The notes under the pieces: generated by a model
What the model saw: the letters and a program-made list of their open reading frames with translations, nothing else
Database searches by the model: none
What the model was told of the DNA's origin: nothing
Source: Desulfovibrio sp.
GTDB lineage: Bacteria; Desulfobacterota; Desulfovibrionia; Desulfovibrionales; Desulfovibrionaceae
DNA length: 64,000 nt
Reading direction: 5' to 3'
NCBI GenBank assembly: GCA_031284485.1
Contig: JAISZT010000099.1
Coordinates: 1-64,000 of the forward strand
Shown: in pieces, positions 24,842 through 33,659 of the stretch
Numbering within the stretch: the first letter of the stretch is position 1
Layout of the letters: every line of letters starts with the position of its first letter
Made by a program: the position numbers and the translations under genes

Positions 24842-27800
24842 ATGCCCCATAAAGGCCCGCATATTTCCATAGCTCCCAACTATGTCGTAAACCGCATATT
24901 GCGCATAAACATAGATGATTTTGCGGAATGGCCGGAAAGTGTGCGCCTTTTGGCCATTGCCATTGCTGAAGAACTTTTTCTCGTGGCCTACAATCCCTTT
25001 ATTGACGCCAACATTGTCCGCGGCAGCGTGCAGGAGCGATTCGAGCGGGAGTCCGTTTCCCTTGCCCACTACTATGCCACGGCCATGGGCGAGGGCATCA
25101 CCATGTTCTGGTCCGCCCATGAGGCGGAAACAGAATTCCGCGCCAAACTCATTGACGCCCTGAGGCGCCTTCTGCCGGAAGAATGCGTCCTGACGCAGCC
25201 CGCGTCGCTGATTGAAACCGCCACCGACGCGACAGACTTGCGCATGGAACTTCCGCTCCTGGTTGTGGAGCCGGACACGACAGAGCAGGTGGCCGAAATA
25301 GTCAAGCTGGCGAACGACCTCAAATTCGCCCTGATCCCGCGCGGCGGCGGTTCCGGGCTGACAGGCGGTGCGGTTCCGGCGCGCAAGCGCACGGTGATCG
25401 TCAGCCTGACGCGCCTGACGCATATCGGCCCTGTTGACCTTGAGGCGATGACCGTCACCTGCCAGGCCGGGGCCATCACCCAGGATGTCATCAACGCCGT
25501 CAACAGGGCGGGCTCTCTCTTTTCCGTTGATCCGGCCTCAAAGCACGCCTCGACCATCGGCGGCAATATTTCCGAAAACGCGGGCGGCCCGAGCGCCTTC
25601 GAGTACGGCACGACGCTGGACAATCTGCTCTGGTGGCGGATGGTGACGCCTACCGGCGAAATCATCACTGTGGAGCGGGAAAATCACCCCCGCCACAAAA
25701 TCATGCCGGACGAAACAGCGAGCTTTCCGGTCAAGGACGTGAGCGGCGGCGTGCGCAATGTGGTGCAGATGCGCGGCGGCGAAATCCGCCTTCCCGGTCT
25801 GGGCAAGGACGTTACCAACAAGACCCTTGGCGGTCTGCCGGGAATGCAGAAAGAAGGCGTGGACGGCATCATCACCGAGGCCGCCTTCATTATCCATAAA
25901 AAACCGCTCCACTCGCGGGTTATGGTCCTGGAATTTTTTGGCCGCTCCATGCGTCCGGCGGCCGATGTGGTGAATGAACTTGTCGCCCTGCGTGACCGCA
26001 TACGCCGGGAGGGCGACTACGCCCGCCTCTCCGCTCTTGAGGAATTTGGCGCAAAATATGTCCAGGCTATTGAATACCAACGCAAATCCACAAAGTATGA
26101 CGGCCTGCCCATTTCGGTCATCATCCTGCAACTGGACGGTGACGACCCCTTTCTGCTGGACAAATGCGTCAACGATATTGTCGCTCTGGTGGAGACGCAG
26201 GAAAATGTGGACATCCTTGTCGCCGCGGACGAGAAAGAGGCCGAGCGCTTCTGGGAAGACCGCCACAAGCTCTCCGTCATAGCCAGGCGCACTTCAGGCT
26301 TCAAGCTCAATGAGGACGTGGTCATCCCCACAAGCCGCATCCCGGACTTCGCCCTTTTTCTGGAGCAGCTCAACCTGGAATGCACTGCCCAGGCGTACAG
26401 ACGCGCCTTGCAGGAAGTGGGAAGACTGCCCGGCTTCCCCATGGACGACAAGGATTTTAACCGCGAATTTTCACTGGCTTCCAAGGCCGCGTCCGGCGAT
26501 GTGCCGTCGGACAGTCTTTCCGACGCGGAACTGCTCACGCGGGCCGAAGGCTTTCTTGCCTCCCTTGCGGAAAAGCACGCGCACCTGGTCAAAAAAATAG
26601 CCGCCATCACCGTGGCCATGAAGGCAGGCCGCGTTGTCGTGGCAAGCCACATGCACGCGGGCGACGGCAACTGGCATGTAAACATCCCCGTCAACTCCAA
26701 TGACCCGGTAATGCTGGAAGAAGCTGAAAAAACAGCTTTTCGCGTTATGGCCCGAAGCCAGGAAATGGGCGGGGAGGTTTCCGGGGAGCACGGCATCGGC
26801 ATCACCAAGATAGCCTTTTTGAGCAAGGAAAAAATGGACGCCCTGCGCGCCTTCAAGGAGCGCGTTGACCCGCGTGATGTGATGAACCCGGCAAAGCTGG
26901 TGTACCATGAACTGCCGGTGCGGCCCTTCACTTTTTCCTTCAACAGGCTTATTCGCGACATCCGCGAAAGCGGACTGCCGGACAAGGAAAACCTCATCAC
27001 CCTGCTCACTTCCGTGCAGATATGCACACGCTGCGGAAAATGCAAGCAAGCGTGCCCCATGAGTTACCCGGAACGCTCCATGCACTACCACCCGCGCAAC
27101 AGAAACATGGTGCTGGGCATGCTGCTGGAAGCCGTCTACTATTCCCAGACCAACATGGGGCGCATCGACGAAACCCTGCTCAAACGGCTGCGCGACCAGG
27201 TGGAGCACTGCACAACCTGCGGCCGCTGCACGGCCAACTGCCCCATTGACATACCTTCGGGCGAAGTGGCGCTCTCACTGCGCAACCTGCTGGATCACGA
27301 AGGCGCGGGGGGCCACCCCCTCAAAACGCGCTCCCTTGCCTTCATCGCCCGCGATCTTTCCGTCCGCGCGCCCAAAATGGCCAAACTGGCCTCTGTCGGA
27401 CAAAAATTCCAGAACAGGCTGCTCGGCTTCGTTCCGGAATTATGGAAAAAACGCATGGCAAGCCCGCTGTTTTCCGGGCGCGGCCCCAAGATGGGCTACA
27501 CAAATCTGTACGAATCGCTCAAGCTGCACAGAGGATCAGTGTTCGCGCCCGCGGAACCGACGCCCGGCATGGTCTGCGCGCTCTATTTCCCCGGCTGCGG
27601 CGGGGCGCTCTTTTACGACCGCATTGCTGTTTCCGCCATCATGCTGCTGCTCAAAGCCGGTTTTGCCGTGGCTGTGCCGCCGCGCCACCTTTGCTGCGGG
27701 TATCCGTTGCTGGCCGCCGGCCTTGGCACGCTCTTTGAGGACAATCTGGCCCAAAACCGCCAGTACCTGTCCGCCATGCTGCGCAATCTGGAAAAGCAGG

Positions 27801-28408
27801 GCTTTGACTGCCGCTATCTGGTCTCGGCCTGCGGCACATGCCGCGACAGCCTGACGCGGCTTGCCCTCCATGAACAATTTCCCAATCTGCTCCAGCAGGA
27901 CGTGACGCAACTGGCACTGCCGCTTTTGCGCAAGGATGATATCCGCAAGACGCCGCCCCCCGGCGCGTCCGTCATTTACCACACGGCCTGCCATTGCGAA
28001 TGGGCGAATGTGCACAAGGTCAAAAGCCGCGCCCAGACGGCAAAGGCGCTTGCGGATTTCTCCGGCGTCAACGTCGAACCGAGTGAGGGATGCTGCGGCG
28101 AATCCGGCATGGGAGCGATGACTTCGCCGCAGATTTTCAATATTTTGCGCTCGCGCAAGATTGAACATCTCCGCAATGCGCTTGCGGATAATACAACGTG
28201 TGAAGTGCTGGTGGGCTGCCCTTCCTGCAAAATCGGCATTGCCCGCTGCCTTATCGCCATGCGTGACGAAAAACGCCCGGTTCTGCACGCAGCGGAATGG
28301 CTGGCCGGGCTTCTGGACGGCGAGGACAGGCGGCAGAGTTTCCGCAAAAAAGCAAACGACGCCAAGGGCGACGTGCGTGTTGTGCCCCTTGATGACAAGG
28401 ACAACTGA
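24842..28408 (+). CDS. DUF3683-type FAD/Fe-S oxidoreductase (D-2-hydroxyacid dehydrogenase-like fusion)
   Basis: A 1188-residue fusion protein. An N-terminal DUF3683-like region (FAEWPESVRLLAIAIAEELF) is followed by a FAD_binding_4 domain (PRGGGSGLTGGAVP, DPASKHASTIGGNISENAGGP) and a FAD-oxidase C-terminal domain (HMHAGDGNWHVNIP, GEHGIGITK). Two 4Fe-4S motifs follow (CTRCGKCKQACP and CTTCGRCTANCP) and then two CCG cysteine-rich modules (YFPGCGG, LCCGYP, SACGTC, ACHCEW, EGCCGESGMG, GCPSCKIG) as in GlpC/HdrD. It probably oxidises a 2-hydroxy acid such as D-lactate and passes electrons through the iron-sulfur part to the quinone or another acceptor. ATG 24842 follows GAGG; no membrane segment is seen. 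Substrate is inferred. Confidence 0.88.
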   Translation: MPHKGPHISIAPNYVVNRILRINIDDFAEWPESVRLLAIAIAEELFLVAYNPFIDANIVRGSVQERFERESVSLAHYYATAMGEGITMFWSAHEAETEFRAKLIDALRRLLPEECVLTQPASLIETATDATDLRMELPLLVVEPDTTEQVAEIVKLANDLKFALIPRGGGSGLTGGAVPARKRTVIVSLTRLTHIGPVDLEAMTVTCQAGAITQDVINAVNRAGSLFSVDPASKHASTIGGNISENAGGPSAFEYGTTLDNLLWWRMVTPTGEIITVERENHPRHKIMPDETASFPVKDVSGGVRNVVQMRGGEIRLPGLGKDVTNKTLGGLPGMQKEGVDGIITEAAFIIHKKPLHSRVMVLEFFGRSMRPAADVVNELVALRDRIRREGDYARLSALEEFGAKYVQAIEYQRKSTKYDGLPISVIILQLDGDDPFLLDKCVNDIVALVETQENVDILVAADEKEAERFWEDRHKLSVIARRTSGFKLNEDVVIPTSRIPDFALFLEQLNLECTAQAYRRALQEVGRLPGFPMDDKDFNREFSLASKAASGDVPSDSLSDAELLTRAEGFLASLAEKHAHLVKKIAAITVAMKAGRVVVASHMHAGDGNWHVNIPVNSNDPVMLEEAEKTAFRVMARSQEMGGEVSGEHGIGITKIAFLSKEKMDALRAFKERVDPRDVMNPAKLVYHELPVRPFTFSFNRLIRDIRESGLPDKENLITLLTSVQICTRCGKCKQACPMSYPERSMHYHPRNRNMVLGMLLEAVYYSQTNMGRIDETLLKRLRDQVEHCTTCGRCTANCPIDIPSGEVALSLRNLLDHEGAGGHPLKTRSLAFIARDLSVRAPKMAKLASVGQKFQNRLLGFVPELWKKRMASPLFSGRGPKMGYTNLYESLKLHRGSVFAPAEPTPGMVCALYFPGCGGALFYDRIAVSAIMLLLKAGFAVAVPPRHLCCGYPLLAAGLGTLFEDNLAQNRQYLSAMLRNLEKQGFDCRYLVSACGTCRDSLTRLALHEQFPNLLQQDVTQLALPLLRKDDIRKTPPPGASVIYHTACHCEWANVHKVKSRAQTAKALADFSGVNVEPSEGCCGESGMGAMTSPQIFNILRSRKIEHLRNALADNTTCEVLVGCPSCKIGIARCLIAMRDEKRPVLHAAEWLAGLLDGEDRRQSFRKKANDAKGDVRVVPLDDKDN

Positions 28409-28464
28409 CGGCGCGCCGCCCTTGCGCCAAGGTTTCCACTGCCGCTGATTCAGGAATTTTCCGC

Positions 28465-28493
28465 TTGACTCCCGGCTTTGACGGGAGCATATT
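28465..28493 (+). promoter_or_regulatory. Promoter upstream of trpB
   Basis: TTGACT at 28465-28470, 17-base spacer, CATATT at 28488-28493. The spacer holds the dyad CTCCCG...CGGGAG (6-bp arms), which could be a repressor site or simply the end hairpin of the preceding gene. Confidence 0.55.
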
Positions 28494-28577
28494 CGAAAGT
28501 TGTCGTCAATCAATCTGAAGACCGAAAAATCGGCCTGTTTTCCAAAAAAACGTCTTGTGTCACCGCAAGGAGGCATC

Positions 28578-28643
28578 ATGAAAAAATCACCGGGTGCCAA
28601 AACTCCGGCCTTTCCCCTGCCCGCCTTCCTGGCGGGTTCGTAA
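28578..28643 (+). CDS. Possible 21-codon leader peptide upstream of trpB
   Basis: AAGGAGG four bases before an ATG opens a 21-codon frame beginning MKKSPGAKTPAF and ending at TAA 28641-28643, 43 bases before the trpB start. Its last codons lie inside the stem CCCGCC-TTCCT-GGCGGG (28620-28636), with an outer CCCTG/CAGGG pair ending at 28650. There are no Trp codons and no T-run, so it is not a classical trp attenuator. The strong ribosome binding site and the hairpin still suggest translation-dependent control. Expression is unproven. Confidence 0.4.
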   Translation: MKKSPGAKTPAFPLPAFLAGS

Positions 28644-28686
28644 GCCAGGGCCGGAAAAATCCGTCCGCAAACTCAACGGAGAAAAA

Positions 28687-29919
28687 ATGACCGCTCACAC
28701 CGCCACCGAAACCGGCGCCCCCTTCGTGCCCGGCCAAGATCCCGACCAGCAAGGTTTTTTCGGCCCTCACGGCGGTTGCTACGTGCCGGACCCTCTCTTG
28801 CCCGTCATGCGGGAAATTGCCGATATGTACGCATTGTGCAGAAAGGATCCCTCCTTTCAAGAAGAACTCGACCGCTACCTGTCCACCTACACCTGCCGGC
28901 CCACCCCCCTTTTTCTGGCCGAGAACCTGACCAGAAAACTGGGAGGAGCCAAAATCTATCTCAAACGCGAAGACCTGAACCACTTGGGCGCTCACAAACT
29001 GAACAACTGCCTGGGCCAGATACTTCTTGCCAAACGCATGGGGAAAAAAGAAATTATTGCCGAAACCGGAGCAGGCCAGCACGGCGTCGCCTCTGCCGCC
29101 GCGGCGGCCCTTATGGGCATGACCTGTAAAGTCTTCATGGGCGAAATAGACGTCAAACGCCAGCAGCCTAATGTTCTGCGCATGCAGATGATGGGTGCCG
29201 AAGTCGTTACGGTTACCCGGGAAAACGGCGGTCTGAAAGAGGCTGTGGACGAGGCCATCGAATTCCTCATGCGGAATCCGGCCGTCTTCTACCTTATCGG
29301 CTCGGCTGTCGGACCCCATCCTTACCCCTTGATGGTCCGCAATTTTCAGTCGGTCGTGGGCAAAGAAATCAGGACCCAGTGTCTGGCGCTTGAAGGACGC
29401 CTGCCGGACATGCTTATCGCCGCTGTGGGCGGCGGCTCCAACGCCATAGGCATGTTCCACCCCTTTATCAATGACGTCCAGGTCAAGATGGTCGGCGTAG
29501 AGCCTGGAGGACGCGGCTCCAAACTGGGCGACCACGCCGCCACCCTCTCCTACGGCAGCCATGGCGTTGTCCATGGCTATCACTCTTACGTTCTCAAAGA
29601 TGAAAACGGCGAAGTGGCCCCTGTGCACTCCATCTCCGCCGGTCTGGACTATCCCGGCGTCGGGCCTGAACACGCCATGTTGCGGGACGCGGGCCGGGCC
29701 GGGTATGCGCCGGTTTCAGACCTGGAAGCCTTGGACGCCCTCTTCACTTTGAGCCGCCTGGAAGGCATTATTCCGGCTCTTGAGTCTGCCCATGCCCTCG
29801 CCTATGCCGTTAAGACAGCTCCCGGCATGCCCAAAAACGCCGTTATCGTGGTCAACCTGTCCGGACGCGGAGACAAGGACATGCCACAGATTATGGAAAT
29901 GATGAAGAAAAAAACCTGA
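28687..29919 (+). CDS. trpB: Tryptophan synthase beta chain
   Basis: TrpB condenses indole with serine using pyridoxal phosphate. The 410-residue protein has the PLP lysine in GAHKLNN (Lys104), KREDLNHLGAH, AETGAGQHGVA, the phosphate-binding GGGSNAIG and the C-terminal VVNLSGRGDKD. Length and motifs are those of the TrpB1 class that pairs with TrpA. No trpA or other trp gene is adjacent here, so the operon is broken up in this genome. GGAG lies 5 bases before the ATG; a longer open frame starts at 28594 but has no start signal. A strong terminator follows at 29986. Confidence 0.96.
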   Translation: MTAHTATETGAPFVPGQDPDQQGFFGPHGGCYVPDPLLPVMREIADMYALCRKDPSFQEELDRYLSTYTCRPTPLFLAENLTRKLGGAKIYLKREDLNHLGAHKLNNCLGQILLAKRMGKKEIIAETGAGQHGVASAAAAALMGMTCKVFMGEIDVKRQQPNVLRMQMMGAEVVTVTRENGGLKEAVDEAIEFLMRNPAVFYLIGSAVGPHPYPLMVRNFQSVVGKEIRTQCLALEGRLPDMLIAAVGGGSNAIGMFHPFINDVQVKMVGVEPGGRGSKLGDHAATLSYGSHGVVHGYHSYVLKDENGEVAPVHSISAGLDYPGVGPEHAMLRDAGRAGYAPVSDLEALDALFTLSRLEGIIPALESAHALAYAVKTAPGMPKNAVIVVNLSGRGDKDMPQIMEMMKKKT

Positions 29920-29985
29920 GCATAGTATTTTCCGGATAACATATTGGCAAAAAGGCTTTTCTTTGACCGGTGAAAGCCGGCTCTC

Positions 29986-30038
29986 GCGGAGATTGCGGTC
30001 AACGGCGAGCCGACCGCAATCTCCGCTTTCAATTTTTT
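29986..30038 (+). terminator. Rho-independent terminator of trpB
   Basis: A perfect 15-bp stem (29986-30000 with 30012-30026) with an 11-base loop, followed by TTTC and then AATTTTTT. This is the strongest terminator seen in the window. It stands between trpB and the convergent zraP. Confidence 0.9.
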
Positions 30039-30053
30039 GATTCAGAACCGGGA

Positions 30054-30467
30054 TTACCAGCAGCAGTTGCCGCGCGGTCCGTGCATGCCCCGGCCATAGC
30101 CGCCATGCCATGCGCCGCGGCCGGGGGCAAAACCCTTGTCGCCCAGCTTCGCGCGCATTTCACTGCGGGCGGCGTACAACTTTGCTTCAAGCTCCCCGAT
30201 TTCTTTTATCAACGCCTGCGACTTGGGATCGCTTTGCGGGATATCTTTGTAATACAGGGCGTCCAGTTCCGCCTGCCTGGCGTAAAGTTGCTGCTCCAGA
30301 GGCTGGATGGTTCTGCCCGCTTCGGCATAGGCCTCCTGCATGGCCGCGTACTGCTCCGGAGGCATGTTCATGCCGCGGTATCCATGCGAACCGGCATTGG
30401 CCGCGCCGGAAACGCCCGACAGGATTGCCAGGGCCAGAAACGATAACAACAATTTTGACTTCTTCAT
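30054..30467 (-). CDS. zraP: Zinc-resistance-associated periplasmic protein ZraP-like
   Basis: A 137-residue exported protein of the ZraP/Spy (LTXXQ-like) group, periplasmic metal-binding chaperones. The signal peptide covers about 25 residues (LLLSFLALAILSGVSGAANA). The mature part has NMPPEQYAAMQEAYAEA, a long helix ELDALYYKDIPQSDPKSQALIKEI, and a C-terminal Gly/His-rich tail AWHGGYGRGMHGPRGNCCW that could bind zinc. A sigma-54 promoter lies upstream, and the divergent genes encode a ZraS-ZraR pair, the same organisation as in enterobacteria. Confidence 0.88.
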   Translation of the reverse strand: MKKSKLLLSFLALAILSGVSGAANAGSHGYRGMNMPPEQYAAMQEAYAEAGRTIQPLEQQLYARQAELDALYYKDIPQSDPKSQALIKEIGELEAKLYAARSEMRAKLGDKGFAPGRGAWHGGYGRGMHGPRGNCCW

Positions 30468-30512
30468 GATGGTATCCCCATGGTTGAATGTTTATGTCAT
30501 GCCTTGGATAAA

Positions 30513-30527
30513 GCAAGCCCTATGCCA
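30513..30527 (-). promoter_or_regulatory. Sigma-54 promoter of zraP
   Basis: On the minus strand TGGCAT, five bases, TTGC: a full match to the -24/-12 consensus, about 46 bases before the zraP ATG. ZraR, encoded divergently, is a sigma-54 activator. Confidence 0.8.
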
Positions 30528-30611
30528 ATTTCCTGATCCATATAACACGTTAAATAACTTGATTATATTTTTAAACAGACCACCTTGCCCCTTGTTGTTG
30601 TCCAAAAATTA

Positions 30612-30650
30612 CTCATTCTCTTGACAGAGTGAGGAAAAAATACCTATTCT
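30612..30650 (+). promoter_or_regulatory. zraSR promoter with an overlapping dyad
   Basis: TTGACA (30621-30626), 18 bases, TATTCT (30645-30650) forms a sigma-70 type promoter for zraS. The imperfect dyad CTCATTC (30612-30618) / GAGTGAG (30627-30633) flanks the -35 element and is a candidate ZraR binding site. It is 90-115 bp from the zraP -24/-12 element, so it could serve as the zraP enhancer and as an autoregulatory site. Confidence 0.5.
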
Positions 30651-30681
30651 GCATGTAACGCAATCCGTCCAAGGATAACAC

Positions 30682-32130
30682 ATGCTCAAAGATTTTTCCA
30701 GGCTGTCGCCGGCATCGCGCAGATTTTTCGGTTTTTCCCCCTGGCTGTTCATCGGCATCGCGGCCATTTTCGGCATCGCCATCACCATAATGGCCGCCGG
30801 CAACGTGCGGCGCGAAAAAGAATACATGACGCAAAACCTGACGGACAGGGCCGAATCTCTCATCTGGGCGCTTGAGGCGGGCGCCAGAACATGGATGGGC
30901 ATGCATTCGGGTGGAAACAGGCAACTGCAACCCCTGGTGGAAGAAACCGCGAAACGGCCCGGCGTTGTTTTCCTCGCCGTCACCGACATGCGGGGCGAGA
31001 TTCTGGCGCACAGCGATCCGCAACAAATCGGCGCGCGCATCGCCCAGGATTTGCTGCCGTCACAAGATGTTACGTCAACAATCGCATGGCGGTTGCGCTC
31101 GCGCGACGGCGAGACAATATTTGAAGTCTATCGCCTGTTCTCGCCCTTTTCACCCCCCCATCACGCACGGGGGGAGGGGCGTCGGGGCATGCGCGGCGGC
31201 CCGCGCATGATGCCGGACAGAACAACGCCGGACAGGATAATTTTTGTCGGCCTGGATCAACAACCCTTTGAGGACGCGCTGGCGGATGATTTCAAAAACA
31301 CGCTGTTGTCCGCCGCGCTGGTCGCCGCTCTGGCTCTGGCCGGATTTGTTTCCCTTTTTTGGGCGCACAATTACCGGCATTCCCGCCGCCTGCTCAAAGA
31401 CGCGCGGGCCTTCGCTTCCGAGCAGGCGCGCCGTAACGAAAACCTAACCTCTCTCGGCAATCTGGCCGCCGGGGTGGCGCATGAAATCCGCAATCCCCTC
31501 AGCACCATCAAGGTGCTTGCCACCTATCTGGCAAAAACCTTTCCCCCCGGCGGGTCGGAGGAAAACGCCGCCAAAACCATGGTCGCGGAGACAGACCGCC
31601 TGAACCGCGTGGTCACGGAACTGCTGGAATTTGCGCGGCCCGGCGCGCTTAAACTGTCGGAAACGGACGTGCATGAAACCGTCGCCCGCGCCCTGCGGCT
31701 TGCCGAGGCGGACATAAAGGCCAAGAACATCGTTGTCCGGCTTGAGGAAGATCCCGCCATTCCCCGCGTTTCCATCAATCCCGAACGCTTTATCCAGGCC
31801 CTGCTCAATGTGTTCCTGAACGCCGTTCAGGCCATGGAGCCGGGGGGCGAGCTGCGCGTCGCCTGTCGGCTGCAGGCAGGGGGCGACAGCTTCAGGGTAG
31901 TGATTTCCGATACGGGAAAAGGCATCCCCGAAGAAGCGCTGGAATCCATATTTACCCCGTATTTTACGACAAAAGCCTCAGGCACGGGACTGGGGCTGGC
32001 CATAGTGCAGCAGGTTGTCGAAAGCCACGGAGGCTCGATAACCGCTCAGAGCCGCCCTGGCACCGGAAGCGCATTTACCATGACACTGCCCGTGAAAGCC
32101 CGGGAGATTCCATGCCTTCAACAGCAATAA
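30682..32130 (+). CDS. zraS: Sensor histidine kinase ZraS-like
   Basis: A 482-residue membrane kinase. Transmembrane segments lie at about residues 20-40 and 207-228 and enclose a periplasmic sensor domain that includes LAVTDMRGEILAHSDP and a His/Gly/Met-rich stretch (SPPHHARGEGRRGMRGG). The HisKA motif with His267 is in GVAHEIRNPLSTIK. The ATPase domain shows NVFLNAVQAM, SDTGKGIP and GTGLGLAIVQQV. The 3' end overlaps zraR by 19 bases. It probably senses excess zinc or envelope metal stress and phosphorylates ZraR. Confidence 0.9.
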   Translation: MLKDFSRLSPASRRFFGFSPWLFIGIAAIFGIAITIMAAGNVRREKEYMTQNLTDRAESLIWALEAGARTWMGMHSGGNRQLQPLVEETAKRPGVVFLAVTDMRGEILAHSDPQQIGARIAQDLLPSQDVTSTIAWRLRSRDGETIFEVYRLFSPFSPPHHARGEGRRGMRGGPRMMPDRTTPDRIIFVGLDQQPFEDALADDFKNTLLSAALVAALALAGFVSLFWAHNYRHSRRLLKDARAFASEQARRNENLTSLGNLAAGVAHEIRNPLSTIKVLATYLAKTFPPGGSEENAAKTMVAETDRLNRVVTELLEFARPGALKLSETDVHETVARALRLAEADIKAKNIVVRLEEDPAIPRVSINPERFIQALLNVFLNAVQAMEPGGELRVACRLQAGGDSFRVVISDTGKGIPEEALESIFTPYFTTKASGTGLGLAIVQQVVESHGGSITAQSRPGTGSAFTMTLPVKAREIPCLQQQ

Positions 32131-33446
32131 CACTGCTTGTGGTGGACGACGATCAAAACCACCGGCAGACGCTGATGACCCTTCTGGAAAAGTTGGGCTA
32201 CCGCGTCAGCGGCGCGGACAACGGAGAATCCGCCATTGCCCTGTGCCGGGAGCAGCCCTTTGATCTCATCCTCATGGACGTCCGCATGGCCGGAATGAGC
32301 GGCATTGAGGCGACGCGCGGCATTCTGGCCTATAATCCGGCCATTCCCATAATCATCATGACCGCCTACTCCGCCGTGGAAAACGCGGTGGAGGCGCTCA
32401 AGGCGGGGGCCTACGACTATCTGACCAAACCTCTGGATTTTGACGAACTGAAGCTGGCCGTAGAGCGGGCGCTTGATCACGCCGCCCTGCGGGATGAAAA
32501 CCGCCTTTTGCGCGATGCCCTCTCCCCTTCCATCGACGCCGTCATCGGACAGAGCAGGCCCATGCGGCAGCTCTTCGACATGCTCAAGACCATAGCGCCT
32601 TCTGAAGCTACGGTGCTGATCACGGGCGAATCCGGCACGGGCAAGGAGGTTGTGGCGAAGATGATCCACGCGAACAGCAAACGGGGAAAAGAACCTTTTG
32701 TCGCCGTCAACTGCGCGGCCCTGTCGGAAACCCTGCTGGAATCGGAGCTTTTCGGACATGAAAAAGGGGCCTTTACCGGCGCGGACAAAAGGCGGGAAGG
32801 CCGCTTTCTCGCGGCGCACAAGGGAACCATCTTCCTTGATGAAATAGGTGAAATGCCCCAGTCCATGCAGGTCAAGCTCCTGCGGGTCATACAGGAGCGC
32901 GAGCTGCAGCGGGTGGGCGGCGACCAGACCGTCAGGGTGGACGTGCGCATCCTGGCGGCAACCAACCGGGATCTCAAAGAGGAAGTCAAGGCCGGAAAAT
33001 TCCGGCAGGATTTGTATTACAGGCTCAACGTGGTCAACGTGAATGTCCCGCCCTTGCGGGATCGGGTGGAGGACATCCCCTTGCTGGCGATGTACTTTTT
33101 GAAGCTGTACGCGGACAAAAATGACAAAACCGTCAAGGGATTCGCCCCCGGCGCGATGGACAGACTGCTGAAATACCTTTGGCCGGGCAATGTGCGGGAA
33201 CTGGAAAACGCCGTGGAGCGGGCCGTTGTTTTGCTGATGGGCGAATATGTCAGCGAGCGGGAGCTTCCGCCGGGCATTGTGGAAAATGAGGACGGCCTTG
33301 CGCCGCGAAGATCCTTCGGCAACATGACCCTGGAAGAAATTGAGCGCCTTGCGGTGCTGGATGCCCTGGAAGACGCGGGAGGCAACAAGAGTGAGGCAGC
33401 GCGGCGGCTTGGCATAAACCGCAAGACGCTGCTCTCCAAACTGTGA
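32112..33446 (+). CDS. zraR: Sigma-54 response regulator ZraR-like
   Basis: A 444-residue NtrC-type regulator. The receiver has the acidic pair VVDDD (10-14) and phospho-acceptor Asp56 (LILMDVRM). The AAA+ domain contains GESGTGKE, ESELFGHEKGAFTGAD and IFLDEIGEM. The C-terminal Fis-type helix-turn-helix is NKSEAARRLGINRKTLLSKL at the very end. It would act on the zraP sigma-54 promoter at 30513-30527. Homologues include HydG/AtoC, so the zinc assignment relies on the adjacent zraP. Confidence 0.92.
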   Translation: MPSTAITLLVVDDDQNHRQTLMTLLEKLGYRVSGADNGESAIALCREQPFDLILMDVRMAGMSGIEATRGILAYNPAIPIIIMTAYSAVENAVEALKAGAYDYLTKPLDFDELKLAVERALDHAALRDENRLLRDALSPSIDAVIGQSRPMRQLFDMLKTIAPSEATVLITGESGTGKEVVAKMIHANSKRGKEPFVAVNCAALSETLLESELFGHEKGAFTGADKRREGRFLAAHKGTIFLDEIGEMPQSMQVKLLRVIQERELQRVGGDQTVRVDVRILAATNRDLKEEVKAGKFRQDLYYRLNVVNVNVPPLRDRVEDIPLLAMYFLKLYADKNDKTVKGFAPGAMDRLLKYLWPGNVRELENAVERAVVLLMGEYVSERELPPGIVENEDGLAPRRSFGNMTLEEIERLAVLDALEDAGGNKSEAARRLGINRKTLLSKL

Positions 33447-33456
33447 TTTTCCGTAA

Positions 33457-33546
33457 AGAAAACGCTATGGCGAGGCCTACCGGGAGTACAAAAGGAATGT
33501 TCCGCGCTGGCTGCTGCGCTTGCGCCCCTGGCGCGGGGAATTATAG
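33457..33546 (+). pseudogene. C-terminal relic of an isoprenylcysteine/phospholipid methyltransferase-like gene
   Basis: The plus strand reads RYGEAYREYKRNVPRWLLRL and a short tail to TAG at 33544-33546. This is the characteristic end of ICMT/PEMT-type membrane methyltransferases (GE.Y..Y...VPR). An in-frame TAA is present at 33454-33456, and the upstream DNA is the intact zraR, so the other 150 or so residues are gone. It has no start codon of its own. Confidence 0.6.
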
Positions 33547-33593
33547 GTGTGGAGATTGTCAGGACAATTTAAGGCGATAAGGCTTTTTGCTAA

Positions 33594-33628
33594 TTGACAT
33601 TGACATTCATTTTTAAAATTCGTATCGT
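33594..33628 (+). promoter_or_regulatory. Promoter with tandem TTGACA upstream of the DUF4418 gene
   Basis: TTGACATTGACA occupies 33594-33605. From the second TTGACA a 17-base spacer leads to TATCGT (33623-33628), about 30 bases before the ATG. The A/T-rich spacer (TTCATTTTTAAAATTCG) could also hold a metal-regulator site; this is speculative. Confidence 0.45.
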
Positions 33629-33659
33629 ATACATCCCCGTTCATTTTCTGGAGACGCGC

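Noticed and set aside
28465-28686. Classical trp attenuator before trpB
   Set aside because: The short ORF has no Trp codons and the hairpin has no T-run.
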